Source: Bacilli bacterium
GTDB lineage: Bacteria > Bacillota_I > Bacilli_A > RFN20 > CAG-826
DNA: 64,000 bases
Direction: 5' to 3'
NCBI GenBank assembly: GCA_900767825.1
Contig: CAAGAN010000033.1
Coordinates: 124,001 to 188,000, forward strand
The notes under the pieces were generated by a model. It saw nothing but the letters and a program-made list of their open reading frames with translations, was not told the DNA's origin and ran no database searches. Below are positions 49,432-58,427 of the stretch, piece by piece. The translations under genes and the position numbers were made by a program. The first letter of the stretch is position 1. Each line of letters begins with the position of its first letter.

Positions 49432-50188
49432 TATCAAAGTTAGATCAGATAAAATCGAAAGCTTCGGGCTTGTAGATGGTCCAGGTGTTAGATCGATATT
49501 ATTCCTTTCCGGTTGCCCCTTAAGATGTCTATATTGCCATAATGTTGAGATGCAAAATCCTAACTGTGGTAAAGAAATCACTCCAAAAGAAGCCTTTCTT
49601 GCCTTAACTAGGTATAAAAGGTATTGGGGGCAAACTGGAGGGGTTACTATTTCTGGAGGGGAACCACTTCTATATCTAGATTTCCTTATCGAATTAGGGA
49701 AGCTTCTTAAAAAAGAAGGGATATCGATGGTTATTGATACTTCTTTAGCAACATTTAGTTTAGACCCAGATTATCTAGCTAAATTCGATGAACTTCTAAG
49801 TTTAACATCTTTATTCTTATTGGATTTAAAGGCAGTTGATCCAGAATTACATAAAACCATCACGGGGAAAACAAATTCAAATATCATCGAAGGATTTAAT
49901 TACCTTAATGAAAAAAACTTCCCTGTCTGGATTAGATATGTACTTCTTCCAACTTATACCGATTCAAAGGAAGTATTGCTAAAATCCAAGGAATTCCTAT
50001 CTAAATTCAATAATATCGATAGGGTTGAGATTCTTCCTTATCACGCCTTGGCTATCCCTAAATACGAGAAACTTCATATCGAATATAAACTAAAAGATAT
50101 AGTAGCCCCGTCTAAAGAAGAGATAGAAAGAGCGAATAAGCTTCTAGATACTGCTTCATTTAACAAATACTTAAGTAGGACCTATTGA
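49397..50188 (+). CDS. pflA: Pyruvate formate-lyase activating enzyme
   Basis: A radical-SAM enzyme that makes the glycyl radical on PflB. The cluster motif C-x3-C-x2-C is Cys40, Cys44, Cys47 in GCPLRCLYCHN. SFGLVDGPGVR before it and GGVTISGGEPLL near 94-105 are typical. The start overlaps the pflB end by 35 bases, with AAGGA 12 bases upstream, so translation is probably coupled. Its final codons form the left arm of the operon terminator. Confidence 0.95.
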   Translation: MSLLEPATNTSNIKVRSDKIESFGLVDGPGVRSILFLSGCPLRCLYCHNVEMQNPNCGKEITPKEAFLALTRYKRYWGQTGGVTISGGEPLLYLDFLIELGKLLKKEGISMVIDTSLATFSLDPDYLAKFDELLSLTSLFLLDLKAVDPELHKTITGKTNSNIIEGFNYLNEKNFPVWIRYVLLPTYTDSKEVLLKSKEFLSKFNNIDRVEILPYHALAIPKYEKLHIEYKLKDIVAPSKEEIERANKLLDTASFNKYLSRTY

Positions 50189-50204
50189 GGTTCTACTTTT
50201 TTTA
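50174..50204 (+). terminator. pflBA terminator with stop codon in the loop
   Basis: AGTAGGACC and GGTTCTACT form a 9-bp stem around TATTGA, then seven T. The pflA TGA (50186-50188) is in the loop. Confidence 0.9.
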
Positions 50205-50208
50205 TATA

Positions 50209-50243
50209 GAAAAAAGACGTCCCCAGGAATAAGGACGCCTTTT
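50209..50243 (-). terminator. Terminator of the 50276 lipoprotein gene
   Basis: AGGCGTCC and GGACGTCT pair around TTATTCCTGG, followed by TTTTTTC on the minus strand. The plus strand also reads as a hairpin with a short T run, so it may back up the pflBA terminator. Confidence 0.82.
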
Positions 50244-50275
50244 ATAGAAAGGAGGTTCAACACCAAGAATGCAAA

Positions 50276-51088
50276 TTATTGAGCAGTAAAGATAGTTAAA
50301 TCAGGATAGTTAAGGTCGCATTTATCCCAATCATAGGTAGTATTAGTTTCGACTGAGAATGCAGATCCTTCATTATTTCCAGTAGTCTTCAAAGTAACTA
50401 AAACTGGTAAATAGGAAGCTGTGACCAGCTTGGATTCGCTTGTATAAGACATTGCAGAAGAAGAAAGTTTAGCAAAGGCTTCAACTTTGATATCCCCATC
50501 ACCTTTTCCTTTATAGAACTTATAGGAGGTAGAGGCATTTGATCCACCTGCATCAACGTTAATGTCAATATTGACGCCACTAGCCATTTTTACAATGGAA
50601 TCATAGATACTGACGAACATTTCCTTGAGATCTTCGTTTTCATAGCCGGCTTGATTCATAGCGTTATCAAAGCTAGTATCGACATTAGTTTCGACTTTGG
50701 TATAGGATTTGGTTTCTCCGTCAGACATGGCACTGACAAAGGCATTGTCTTTTACATACATCCAGGTTTCAACATTGGCTGAATCTGAACCGGTTTCGCC
50801 AGAAACAGAAGCATAAATATAACGATTATCAATGTCGATAGCCGTCTTAATCTCAGCATTACCAGCTGCCATATCTTCATCATATTTGCCAGAAACCTTT
50901 GAAGAATTCGAGATTGTGAATTTCTTTGGAAGAGTGAAACTATCTTTCTTAACTTCTTCTTTAGCAGCTTTAGCGGATTTAGCAATGGTTTCTTTATCAA
51001 CTTCTTTATAATCTGATCCAGGTTCTTTTCCGCAGCTAACTAATAATGTGGCTGCAGGTAATATTAATAATAAACTTTTATTTTTCAT
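50276..51088 (-). CDS. Predicted lipoprotein, LppX/LolA-like size, unknown function
   Basis: 270 residues with lipobox LVSC (Cys19), a Lys/Glu linker and then a strand-rich body with repeated ISNSSKVSG, RYIYASVSGETG and EAFAKLSS patterns, perhaps a beta-barrel or sandwich. No catalytic motif is visible and I do not recognise the family. GAGGT precedes the ATG; a TATAAT at 51114-51109 upstream is the likely -10. It is transcribed apart from the tandem lipoproteins. Confidence 0.65.
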   Translation of the reverse strand: MKNKSLLLILPAATLLVSCGKEPGSDYKEVDKETIAKSAKAAKEEVKKDSFTLPKKFTISNSSKVSGKYDEDMAAGNAEIKTAIDIDNRYIYASVSGETGSDSANVETWMYVKDNAFVSAMSDGETKSYTKVETNVDTSFDNAMNQAGYENEDLKEMFVSIYDSIVKMASGVNIDINVDAGGSNASTSYKFYKGKGDGDIKVEAFAKLSSSAMSYTSESKLVTASYLPVLVTLKTTGNNEGSAFSVETNTTYDWDKCDLNYPDLTIFTAQ

Positions 51089-51108
51089 AATTTTTACCTC
51101 GGGATTTC

Positions 51109-51114
51109 ATTATA
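51109..51114 (-). promoter_or_regulatory. -10 element of the 50276 lipoprotein gene
   Basis: TATAAT on the minus strand, with a GAGGT ribosome site in the short leader that follows. No clear -35. Confidence 0.4.
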
Positions 51115-51221
51115 TATCTTAAATTAAAACTTAAGGAAATAATTTTTATAAAAATAGACAAGGGAATATAAGATGTATATTTTTAGGAAATAGTTAAAGA
51201 AAAGTGACTAGAAAAATGTAT

Positions 51222-51881
51222 TTATTTTTTTGGGTTAGTAAATAAGAAACCGCCCATGGAATAATGCATTTTCTCGGCAAATTCCGAACTAAGGAAAATA
51301 TCTTTGCTTAAGAAACTATGATCTGCACCGCTTTGCTCGTGAAAGAAAAGCTCGAATTTAGTTTTATCTATATACCATTCATCATTAGATAAAGGTATAT
51401 GGAATACATTTATTCCTTTACCAAAAGAAAACTTCTTTTGCAGGTTCTTTGTAAATTCATCTTTGTATTTTATTCCTAGATAAGAATCAAAATAAAGACC
51501 TTCCTTATCCCTTAAATAACCATAGTCAGGTTCGCCTATACTTATATCCATTATATACGTGAAAGGTTTTTCTTCGTTATATCTATAAAAGGAAGCCTTC
51601 TTATATTTCAAATATGTCGCATCAAAGACAAATTCAACTGGCTTTATTAGATTATAGGTAAAGCAAATACCGACTTCATCTAAATCAAGGCTTATTTCTC
51701 CTAGAGGATCTTTCCCATCATTATTTGAATAAATAGAAACTGATTCTCCATAAAGCAAGGAAGGATAATCAGGTGGTATGATCTCTTGCTGAAAAGGCCA
51801 GCACGAAGACAAAATAGACGTGAATAATAGGCTAGATGCTAGTTTTGTTATCTTAAAATCTTTTAAGTATCTTAACCACAT
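51222..51881 (-). CDS. Tandem lipoprotein paralogue 2
   Basis: 219 residues. The signal peptide ends at lipobox LSSC. The mature part is nearly the same along its length as the preceding gene: YGESVSIYS, GEISLDLDEVGICFTYNL, FDATYLKYKKASFY, GIKYKDEF and INVFHIPLSNDEWYID. AAAGGAAT precedes the ATG at 51881; the further upstream in-frame start is inside the neighbour. Function unknown. Confidence 0.72.
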   Translation of the reverse strand: MWLRYLKDFKITKLASSLLFTSILSSCWPFQQEIIPPDYPSLLYGESVSIYSNNDGKDPLGEISLDLDEVGICFTYNLIKPVEFVFDATYLKYKKASFYRYNEEKPFTYIMDISIGEPDYGYLRDKEGLYFDSYLGIKYKDEFTKNLQKKFSFGKGINVFHIPLSNDEWYIDKTKFELFFHEQSGADHSFLSKDIFLSSEFAEKMHYSMGGFLFTNPKK

Positions 51882-51883
51882 AG

Positions 51884-52534
51884 TTATTCCTTTGAGCTTG
51901 AGTAAGAAAATACAAATCCAACCCAAGAATAGTACATTTTCTCGGCAAATTCAGGGCTAAGGTATGTCGTGTTACTTAAAAAGGCATTTCCCCAAGAGGA
52001 CTTCCATTTAAAAACCAATTCCAATTCTTTTTTATCTATATACCATTCATCATTAGACAAAGGTATATGGAATACATTTATTCCTTTATCGAAAGAAAAC
52101 TTCTTTTGCAGGTTTGATGTAAATTCGTCCTTGTATTTTATCCCTAGGTAGCAATTGAAATAGAAGCCCTCTTTATCCTTTAAATAACCAAAGTTAGGAT
52201 TTCCCATGTAAATGTAATAACCAGAAACAATGCATTCGTTGTCATCATTTTTATAAAAAGAGGCATTTTTGTATTTTAAATAGGTCGCATCAAAAAGGAA
52301 TTCGAACGGTTTTACTAGGTTATAGGTGAAACAAATCCCGATATCATCTAAATCAATAGATACTTCTCCAAGACAATCATTCCCGTCTTCATCTGAATAA
52401 ATAGAGATAGATTCTCCATAAAGCAAATGTTGGGTCGGAGGAATTCCTCTTTGTGTTTTAGGAAAAACAAAGCCACATGAAGAGAGAATGAATGTAAGCA
52501 ATAAGCTCGATATTATCTTTGCTTTAAACTTCAT
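51884..52534 (-). CDS. Tandem lipoprotein paralogue 1
   Basis: 216 residues with lipobox LSSC and the same body as the next gene. The start at 52534 is set by AAAGGAGA; the GTG at 52549 would lie upstream of that site. The pair looks like a recent tandem duplication that has since diverged, mainly at the C-terminus (HEQSGADHS versus FKWKSSWGN). Function unknown. Confidence 0.72.
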   Translation of the reverse strand: MKFKAKIISSLLLTFILSSCGFVFPKTQRGIPPTQHLLYGESISIYSDEDGNDCLGEVSIDLDDIGICFTYNLVKPFEFLFDATYLKYKNASFYKNDDNECIVSGYYIYMGNPNFGYLKDKEGFYFNCYLGIKYKDEFTSNLQKKFSFDKGINVFHIPLSNDEWYIDKKELELVFKWKSSWGNAFLSNTTYLSPEFAEKMYYSWVGFVFSYSSSKE

Positions 52535-52569
52535 AAGTCTCCTTTTCACTGAACTCTTTTGCTAATTAG

Positions 52570-52578
52570 ATTATAGCA
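52570..52578 (-). promoter_or_regulatory. Extended -10 promoter of the tandem lipoprotein pair
   Basis: TGC directly precedes TATAAT (52575-52570) on the minus strand, predicting a 29-nt leader with an AAAGGAGA site. Confidence 0.5.
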
Positions 52579-52627
52579 ACCAAAAAATATATAGCCACTT
52601 CTATCGATCCTTATAGACTTAAAAGAA

Positions 52628-53527
52628 TCATTCATATTCACATTGACGGATGGTGAGTTTAGAAATATTGAAATTGAATTCCTGGTTATTTTTATATGGG
52701 GCTTGGTTAAGCCTGAATTCAAAATAAGATACATTATCAGCAGGAGTAATATAAATCTTTACTTCCCCATTATTTAATATGGTCGAACAGTATTTATCTC
52801 CAAAATAGGTATCGGTTTTAATTAGTTCAGCTGTTTTAGAAAATGAATAAATTGTGAATAATGGCTTATCTTTCTTTGGGTTTTTACCTTGTGTCCCATG
52901 ATTAGCAGATACTTTAAACCTAAATTCGATTTTCTTATTGCTAACTAAGCAAGGGGATTGGATACCAACTTGACTTTTGCCATTATAATGTTTATCAAAA
53001 TAATCCATCTTCAAGCCATTAACATCAGGATTATCTTCGTTATATTCATATTTTTTGGGGCCTGGTCTATCATATTTTGAGTTTCCATAAATTAGAGAAA
53101 ACCCTCCTCCAATTGGAGAAGAAGAATATTCGCTTGTATCAAAAGTGTAGTATTGTCCGCTATAATCGAATGGATCATTATAATTAGATGGGACGTCAAT
53201 TCGCTTTGATCCATCTGGATTATTCCCGCTTACTTCAGGGTCATTATCTATATCTGAACTAGAAGATTGGCTAGTTGAACTAGAAGAGCTTGAACTAATC
53301 GAAGACTCTTGACTACTTGAAATAGATTCTTTGCTACTAATACTAGATTCGCTAGAAGTAAGACTACTTTCGGTTGATTCAATTTCTGAAGTAGATGTGT
53401 TTAGCAAAGAACTATCATTAGAAGAAAGTTCGCTTGAAGTTAACTTGCTACTAGAACTACTTAAATCATGTTTGCAAGAGGCTAATAATAAAGAAAACAA
53501 GAGTAAGGAAAATGATTTTTTATTCAT
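52628..53527 (-). CDS. Serine-rich lipoprotein
   Basis: 299 residues. Lipobox LASC (Cys18) is followed by about 75 residues that are mostly Ser with Glu and Thr, likely an extended stalk that could be glycosylated. A globular C-terminal domain (about 105-299) then has GGFSLIYGNSKYD, VNGLKMDYFDKHYNG and a final FNISKLTIRQ strand, resembling a carbohydrate-binding-like sandwich; that resemblance is weak. It starts inside the last codons of rimO. No enzymatic motif. Confidence 0.7.
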   Translation of the reverse strand: MNKKSFSLLLFSLLLASCKHDLSSSSSKLTSSELSSNDSSLLNTSTSEIESTESSLTSSESSISSKESISSSQESSISSSSSSSTSQSSSSDIDNDPEVSGNNPDGSKRIDVPSNYNDPFDYSGQYYTFDTSEYSSSPIGGGFSLIYGNSKYDRPGPKKYEYNEDNPDVNGLKMDYFDKHYNGKSQVGIQSPCLVSNKKIEFRFKVSANHGTQGKNPKKDKPLFTIYSFSKTAELIKTDTYFGDKYCSTILNNGEVKIYITPADNVSYFEFRLNQAPYKNNQEFNFNISKLTIRQCEYE

Positions 53528-54815
53528 TTATTAGTTCACCTGCTAAATCATAAGTAAAAGCAGATGTAATCTTAACTTTTACTATATCACCTTCAGCTAA
53601 ATCCCTATCTGATTTGAAATAGATATTCCCATCAATTTCATCTGGGGCGTTCCAAGTTGACCTAAGCATATAAGTCCCATCGCTTAACCTAGAAGAAATG
53701 ACGATGCCTTCGAAAGTTTTGCCAACTTGGGACAAGGCTTTCTTAAATGAAATGACTTGCTGCAATTTCATTAATTCGTCTTTTCTTTTCTTTTTGATAG
53801 ATTCTTTTATTTGGTTAGGATAAGAATAAGATGCAGTACCTTCTTCTCTAGAATAGGTAAAGCAACCCATATGGTCGAATTCGACTTCATTAAGGAATTC
53901 TTTTGTTTCTTCTAGGTCTGCTTCATTTTCTCCAGGGAAGCCTGCGATTAATGTAGTTCTTAAAATGGCATCAGGGCAAATTTCCTTGATGTCTTTGAAT
54001 AGCTTCCTCATCTGAGCCATATCACCGTGCCTATTCATTAATTTAAGGAGATGGTCAGAAGCACATTGGACAGGTATATCAAAATAATGGGCAATTTGCT
54101 TACTTGAAGCAATATGTTTAATTAATTCAAGGCTAATCTCGCTTGGATAAAGGTAAAGCAACCTAATCGAATAGAAGCCAATATCTTCTAAAGATTTCAA
54201 TAAATCGACAATATCAGGCTTTTTGGAAGGGAAATCAATTCCATAGATTGTTGTATCTTGGCTAATCAAGGAGATTTCTTTTACTCCTTTTTCTTTTAAT
54301 AATTTAGCCTCTTCAATTACTTCTTCAAATGGACGAGATTTGAATCTACCCCTAATATAAGGAATCGCACAGAAGGAACAGAAATTATCACATCCTTCTG
54401 AAATCCTTAGATATGCTGAATAAGAAGATGAAGACAAGACTCTCCTAAAGGAAGAAAATGGAAGGATATCGTTAATTCCAGTTACTTCAATTAGTTTTTC
54501 CTTTAGATTTGAATAAGAAGAAATTGGTATAAAGGCATCGACTTCAGGAAGTTCTTTCTTTAATTCCCCTTCATAACGTTCAACTAGACATCCCACTACA
54601 ATAAGCTTTGCATCATATTTAGCCATTTCGAGTATCGTATTTATCGATTCTTTTTTGGCACTAGAAATGAAGCCGCATGTATTGACGATTATAAAATCCG
54701 CTTCTTTTGGGGAAGAAGTTATTTCAAAGCTAGGAGTGTCAAACATCCCTAATATCGATTCAGAATCAATAAGGTTTTTCGCGCATCCTAGCGAGACGAT
54801 GCCGACTTTCTTCAT
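53520..54815 (-). CDS. rimO: Ribosomal protein S12 methylthiotransferase RimO
   Basis: A radical-SAM methylthiotransferase that modifies an aspartate of S12. The N-terminal UPF0004 domain carries auxiliary-cluster cysteines 11, 47 and 76. The radical-SAM motif is Cys142, Cys146, Cys149 (SEGCDNFCSFC). A C-terminal TRAM domain ends the 431 residues. SLGCAKNLIDSE at 8-19 separates it from MiaB. The start overlaps the malQ stop as TAATG. Confidence 0.95.
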   Translation of the reverse strand: MKKVGIVSLGCAKNLIDSESILGMFDTPSFEITSSPKEADFIIVNTCGFISSAKKESINTILEMAKYDAKLIVVGCLVERYEGELKKELPEVDAFIPISSYSNLKEKLIEVTGINDILPFSSFRRVLSSSSYSAYLRISEGCDNFCSFCAIPYIRGRFKSRPFEEVIEEAKLLKEKGVKEISLISQDTTIYGIDFPSKKPDIVDLLKSLEDIGFYSIRLLYLYPSEISLELIKHIASSKQIAHYFDIPVQCASDHLLKLMNRHGDMAQMRKLFKDIKEICPDAILRTTLIAGFPGENEADLEETKEFLNEVEFDHMGCFTYSREEGTASYSYPNQIKESIKKKRKDELMKLQQVISFKKALSQVGKTFEGIVISSRLSDGTYMLRSTWNAPDEIDGNIYFKSDRDLAEGDIVKVKITSAFTYDLAGELINE

Positions 54816-56284
54816 TATCTATTATCCTTCTTTAGTTCTTCTTTATATTCTTTTAAAGCCTCGAATAGGTCTTTGTTATCTTTTAGTTTATAAGTCCAGT
54901 TGCGGTCATCGACAATTCCTGGAACATTGATTCTAGAATAGCTATCTTCATTAAGTAGGTCTTCCGCCATCAAAAGGACATATTTTGCATCTTTCCTTAA
55001 AGCAAATTTGATTAAGGAAGATACATAATTGACTCTGTCTAAACCCATGTTGGATAAGGCATCTAGCCACCTATTTCTTTCATATTCATCTAAGGAAGCA
55101 ACATAAGAATATGTCGTATCGTTATCATGTGTCCCTAGATAGACAACTGAATTATAGGCATTGTATCCACTCTTATTTTCTAGCACATCATCATGGAAAG
55201 TGAATTGGATAACATTCATTCCGGGAAGGTTATAATGGTCACGTAATACCAAAACTTCATTACGTAAATCACCTAAATCCTCGGCGATTATTTCTATATT
55301 AGGATAGGAAGCAAATAACTTATCAAAGAATTCATATCCAGGTGCTTCAATCCAATTTCCCTCTATGGCAGTTGGGCAACTTGAAGGAATCTTCCAATAG
55401 GTATCGAAAGCACGGAAATGATCTAGACGGATGATGTCATATAATTTGGCATTCAAGGCAATACGGTTAATTAAGAATGAGAATCCGTTTTGCTTGAATT
55501 TATCCCAGTTATAAATAGGATTACCCCATCTTTGGCCAGTCGCAGAGAAATAATCTGGCGGTACCCCTGCTATAAAAGTAGGTTGCTTAGTAACTGGGTC
55601 TAGTAAGAATGAATCTTGATCGCTCCAGACATCGCAAGAATCAAAGCCAACATAAAAAGGAATGTCTCCGATAATGCGAATTCCGTTAGAAAGGGCAAAT
55701 TCATGAAGGGAATTCCATTGGCTATATAATTTCATCTGTAGCCAGATATGAAAATTAACCATACCCTTTTCTTTATTATTTAGATTATATGGATTAGAAA
55801 CATAGTCCTGTTTCCTTTTTTCCCAGTGGTCCCAGCTTCTATTATCTTCGTCTTTAAAAGTAGCAAAGACGGCATAATTAGCTACCCAAGAGTTACTTTT
55901 CTTAAATTCGTCCATTGCCTTCTTGGCTTTGTTTTTATCCTTTAAGTAGGCTTTATAGGCGTATTCGCGTTTTATTTCCCTGGCCTTTTCATAACTAACT
56001 TTATCACTAATAGGAGCCTTTTTAGGTAGAGAAGATAATAACCCTTCTTTCTTTAAAGACTCTAAATCTAGATATAATTCATCTAGAGCAAAAGAAGAAA
56101 ATGGCTGGTAAGGAGAATGCCCAAACCCTAATGGATTTAAAGGCAAAATCTGCCATAACTTGAATCCGTTTTCCTTTAGATTCTTGATAAGGGAATAACC
56201 ATCCTTCCCAAAATCCCCAATCCCATAATCGCCCTTTAAGGCTGAAATTGGTAACAATAATCCTGCTTGTCTAATTTTTTCCAT
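54815..56284 (-). CDS. malQ: 4-alpha-glucanotransferase (amylomaltase, GH77)
   Basis: MalQ transfers malto-oligosaccharide units and feeds glucan breakdown. The 489 residues include LPISALKGDYGIGDFG at the start, GDIPFYVGFDSCDVWSD near 211, RLDHFRAFDTYW (nucleophile Asp) near 290, AEDLG near 340 and LGTHDNDT near 392. It matches the pullulanase at 5266 in pathway. AAAGGTG is upstream, and its own promoter separates it from the galactose genes. Confidence 0.95.
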   Translation of the reverse strand: MEKIRQAGLLLPISALKGDYGIGDFGKDGYSLIKNLKENGFKLWQILPLNPLGFGHSPYQPFSSFALDELYLDLESLKKEGLLSSLPKKAPISDKVSYEKAREIKREYAYKAYLKDKNKAKKAMDEFKKSNSWVANYAVFATFKDEDNRSWDHWEKRKQDYVSNPYNLNNKEKGMVNFHIWLQMKLYSQWNSLHEFALSNGIRIIGDIPFYVGFDSCDVWSDQDSFLLDPVTKQPTFIAGVPPDYFSATGQRWGNPIYNWDKFKQNGFSFLINRIALNAKLYDIIRLDHFRAFDTYWKIPSSCPTAIEGNWIEAPGYEFFDKLFASYPNIEIIAEDLGDLRNEVLVLRDHYNLPGMNVIQFTFHDDVLENKSGYNAYNSVVYLGTHDNDTTYSYVASLDEYERNRWLDALSNMGLDRVNYVSSLIKFALRKDAKYVLLMAEDLLNEDSYSRINVPGIVDDRNWTYKLKDNKDLFEALKEYKEELKKDNR

Positions 56285-56308
56285 TCTAAAAACACCTTTC
56301 TAGAAACT

Positions 56309-56337
56309 CTTATATTTTATATAAGAAAGAAGAACAA
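56309..56337 (-). promoter_or_regulatory. Promoter of malQ-rimO
   Basis: TTGTTC (56337-56332), a 17-base spacer and TATAAG (56314-56309) on the minus strand, with an AAAGGTG site in the leader. Confidence 0.6.
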
Positions 56338-56360
56338 TTAAACTATATTAAATATAAATT

Positions 56361-57251
56361 CTAACAATTTCTTTCAATTTTTCTCATCTTATATTTCATT
56401 TTTATCCATTCTATGTCTAGTTTCATCCTTCTATTTTCAAAAGGAAGTGCTAGTAATGGACCTAATAATAATGTTCCGATTGTATATGGAATAAATAAAT
56501 ATAAGACAGGAGTAAATTTAATAACCCCATTTACATAATAAGTCTGTAGATATGGAATTAACATTGGATAAAATGGTCCTAATATCTTATCCATATCTGG
56601 AGTTGGGCCAAATGGAAGAGAAGAATTTAATAGTGGATTGCCTCTATCTAAAAATTCATTCCAAGGCAACTTGTATAAAATTAGATTAAGCAAACATGCA
56701 TTAGCTACTAAAATAGCTTCCACCGCCATAAACATAAATGGCATCGCGATTAACCGATGGTAATTTAACTCATGGAACCCAGAATCTACTTCTAGATATC
56801 CAATAATTAATAAAGGTATATGGCAAATATAGAACCTAGATACTTCTAGGAAATTCTCTAGTTCACCTAAATCAAGTCCAAAGGCACTTGTTGGACATAA
56901 AAAAACAAGCAAAGAAGATATTATCCCCATGTAGAAAAGATAATCCTTCATGTATTTATTGCCCCACTTAATGATAAATGGGGATGCCATTATCAAGAAA
57001 GCGCAGAGATTTTCAGCAGTAGATCTGCCTAGCCCCATTGGCCAAGAAGCAACATAGAATGGATTTAGTTGTTTTACAAAATGAAGGGCAAAATTACTCC
57101 ACGCCAAAACCGAAATAAAGCGGTAAGTCCAATCCTTGCCAAAACGTCTAGAAAGGAAAGTAGAGACAACAAAACAAACACAAATGAGCGCAATGAAAAG
57201 AAAGTAAGGGAAATTGAAAAGTTCGACTTTTAGGTATAAATTCCCCCACAT
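56361..57251 (-). CDS. YwaF/TIGR02206-like membrane protein
   Basis: 296 residues with about eight membrane helices. ENLCAFLIMASPFIIKWG near 81-98 and KDYLFYMGIISSLLVFLCP near 103-121 resemble the TIGR02206 family of Bacilli, whose role is unknown. The basic C-terminus (KMKYKMRKIERN) faces the cytoplasm. It starts six bases after galK, so it belongs to the galactose operon; a sugar transport role is possible but not indicated by any motif. Confidence 0.5.
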   Translation of the reverse strand: MWGNLYLKVELFNFPYFLFIALICVCFVVSTFLSRRFGKDWTYRFISVLAWSNFALHFVKQLNPFYVASWPMGLGRSTAENLCAFLIMASPFIIKWGNKYMKDYLFYMGIISSLLVFLCPTSAFGLDLGELENFLEVSRFYICHIPLLIIGYLEVDSGFHELNYHRLIAMPFMFMAVEAILVANACLLNLILYKLPWNEFLDRGNPLLNSSLPFGPTPDMDKILGPFYPMLIPYLQTYYVNGVIKFTPVLYLFIPYTIGTLLLGPLLALPFENRRMKLDIEWIKMKYKMRKIERNC

Positions 57252-57257
57252 ATATAT

Positions 57258-58427
57258 TTACCTTATTACTTTTGGCCCACCTTCGACTATATTGACATTC
57301 TTGACGTTTTTAGCCCCATAATGTCCTATAGCCTCAGCCATGTAGGTATTTAATTCGCTAGGGAAAGTAAAGGCAATGATGCTACCGGCAAATCCTCCGC
57401 CCATGATACGTTCGGCCCCATTGCCTAGATATGGGCGAAGTATATCCAAAGCTTCTTGAGGAGAACCTTTATATTGCCCTGGAACCATTGTATTTTGTAA
57501 CATGGTCGAAGAGGAATAACCACTAGAATTGACGGCATCCAAGAAACAATTTACATCATTAATCTTCAAGGCTTCCTTAGCCTTTATTACTCTTTCGTTT
57601 TCTTCAAAATAATGGGTAGCCCTCATCTTGGCTAATTCGCTTACTCCCCTATTTGGTTTAGTGATTTTATCAAAGAAAGTTTGCTTTGATACCATTCTTA
57701 GATAAGGTACATCAAATACATTTTGGGCGACAAGTTTCATATCTTCCCCAATCGAAGCATATAAAGGGGTCAAGTTGGCATGGCTTCCACCCGTATTGAT
57801 TAAGACTACCTTTAAAGGCATATTGAACGGAACTACTTCTGTAACTGGATTTTCTAGCGATTCAAAGTCAACATAGATCATCCCTCCGAAACTAGTTCCG
57901 ATTTGGTCTAATAATCCACATGGCTTGCCAAAATAGACATTCTCGGCATATTTGCCAATCTTAGCCATTTGCAAGGGGGTAATCCTATCTTCGTTATAAA
58001 GCATTGAAACGATTTTAACGATTAAAGATTCATAGCAGGCGCTAGAAGAAACTCCAGCACCAGGGAAAATATCAGAAACGAAGGCACCTTTGAATCCGCC
58101 AATGTTGAATCCAAGTTCCTTGCATTTAGACAAAACTCCCTTAACAAGGGCTTTTGAAGTCCCGTATTCATCTTTATTAGGAGTCAAATCATTTATATCG
58201 AACTTAATCTTCTTATAACCTTGGGAAATAACTTCGATACTCCCATCATCGGTTTTAGAGAAAGCTCCAGTTATACCCATATCGACCCCACCTACTAGGC
58301 AAAGTCCATGGTTATGGTCGGTATGGTTTCCTAGAATCTCAAGTCTACCATGAGAAAAAACGATATGTTCTGGGGATAAGAAGAAATTAGATACAAATAA
58401 TTCTTCGGCATTCGCGGTATAAATCAT
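57258..58427 (-). CDS. galK: Galactokinase
   Basis: GHMP kinase making galactose-1-phosphate. The signature GRLEILGNHTDHN is at 27-39 (usual GRVNLIGEHTDYN). The phosphate loop FPGAGVSSSACYES is near 122-135, GLLDQIGTSFGG near 176, and RIMGGGFAGSIIAF near 345 completes 389 residues. It overlaps galT by four bases (ATGA type). Confidence 0.93.
   Translation of the reverse strand: MIYTANAEELFVSNFFLSPEHIVFSHGRLEILGNHTDHNHGLCLVGGVDMGITGAFSKTDDGSIEVISQGYKKIKFDINDLTPNKDEYGTSKALVKGVLSKCKELGFNIGGFKGAFVSDIFPGAGVSSSACYESLIVKIVSMLYNEDRITPLQMAKIGKYAENVYFGKPCGLLDQIGTSFGGMIYVDFESLENPVTEVVPFNMPLKVVLINTGGSHANLTPLYASIGEDMKLVAQNVFDVPYLRMVSKQTFFDKITKPNRGVSELAKMRATHYFEENERVIKAKEALKINDVNCFLDAVNSSGYSSSTMLQNTMVPGQYKGSPQEALDILRPYLGNGAERIMGGGFAGSIIAFTFPSELNTYMAEAIGHYGAKNVKNVNIVEGGPKVIR

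Noticed and set aside
50246..50280. Strong AAAGGAGG followed by an ATG on the plus strand
   Set aside because: The frame ends after six codons and overlaps the end of the minus-strand lipoprotein gene; likely chance.
53220..53470. Repetitive AGAA/CTAGAA-rich stretch as a DNA repeat or CRISPR
   Set aside because: It is the irregular Ser-codon tract of the Ser-rich lipoprotein, with no fixed repeat length or spacers.
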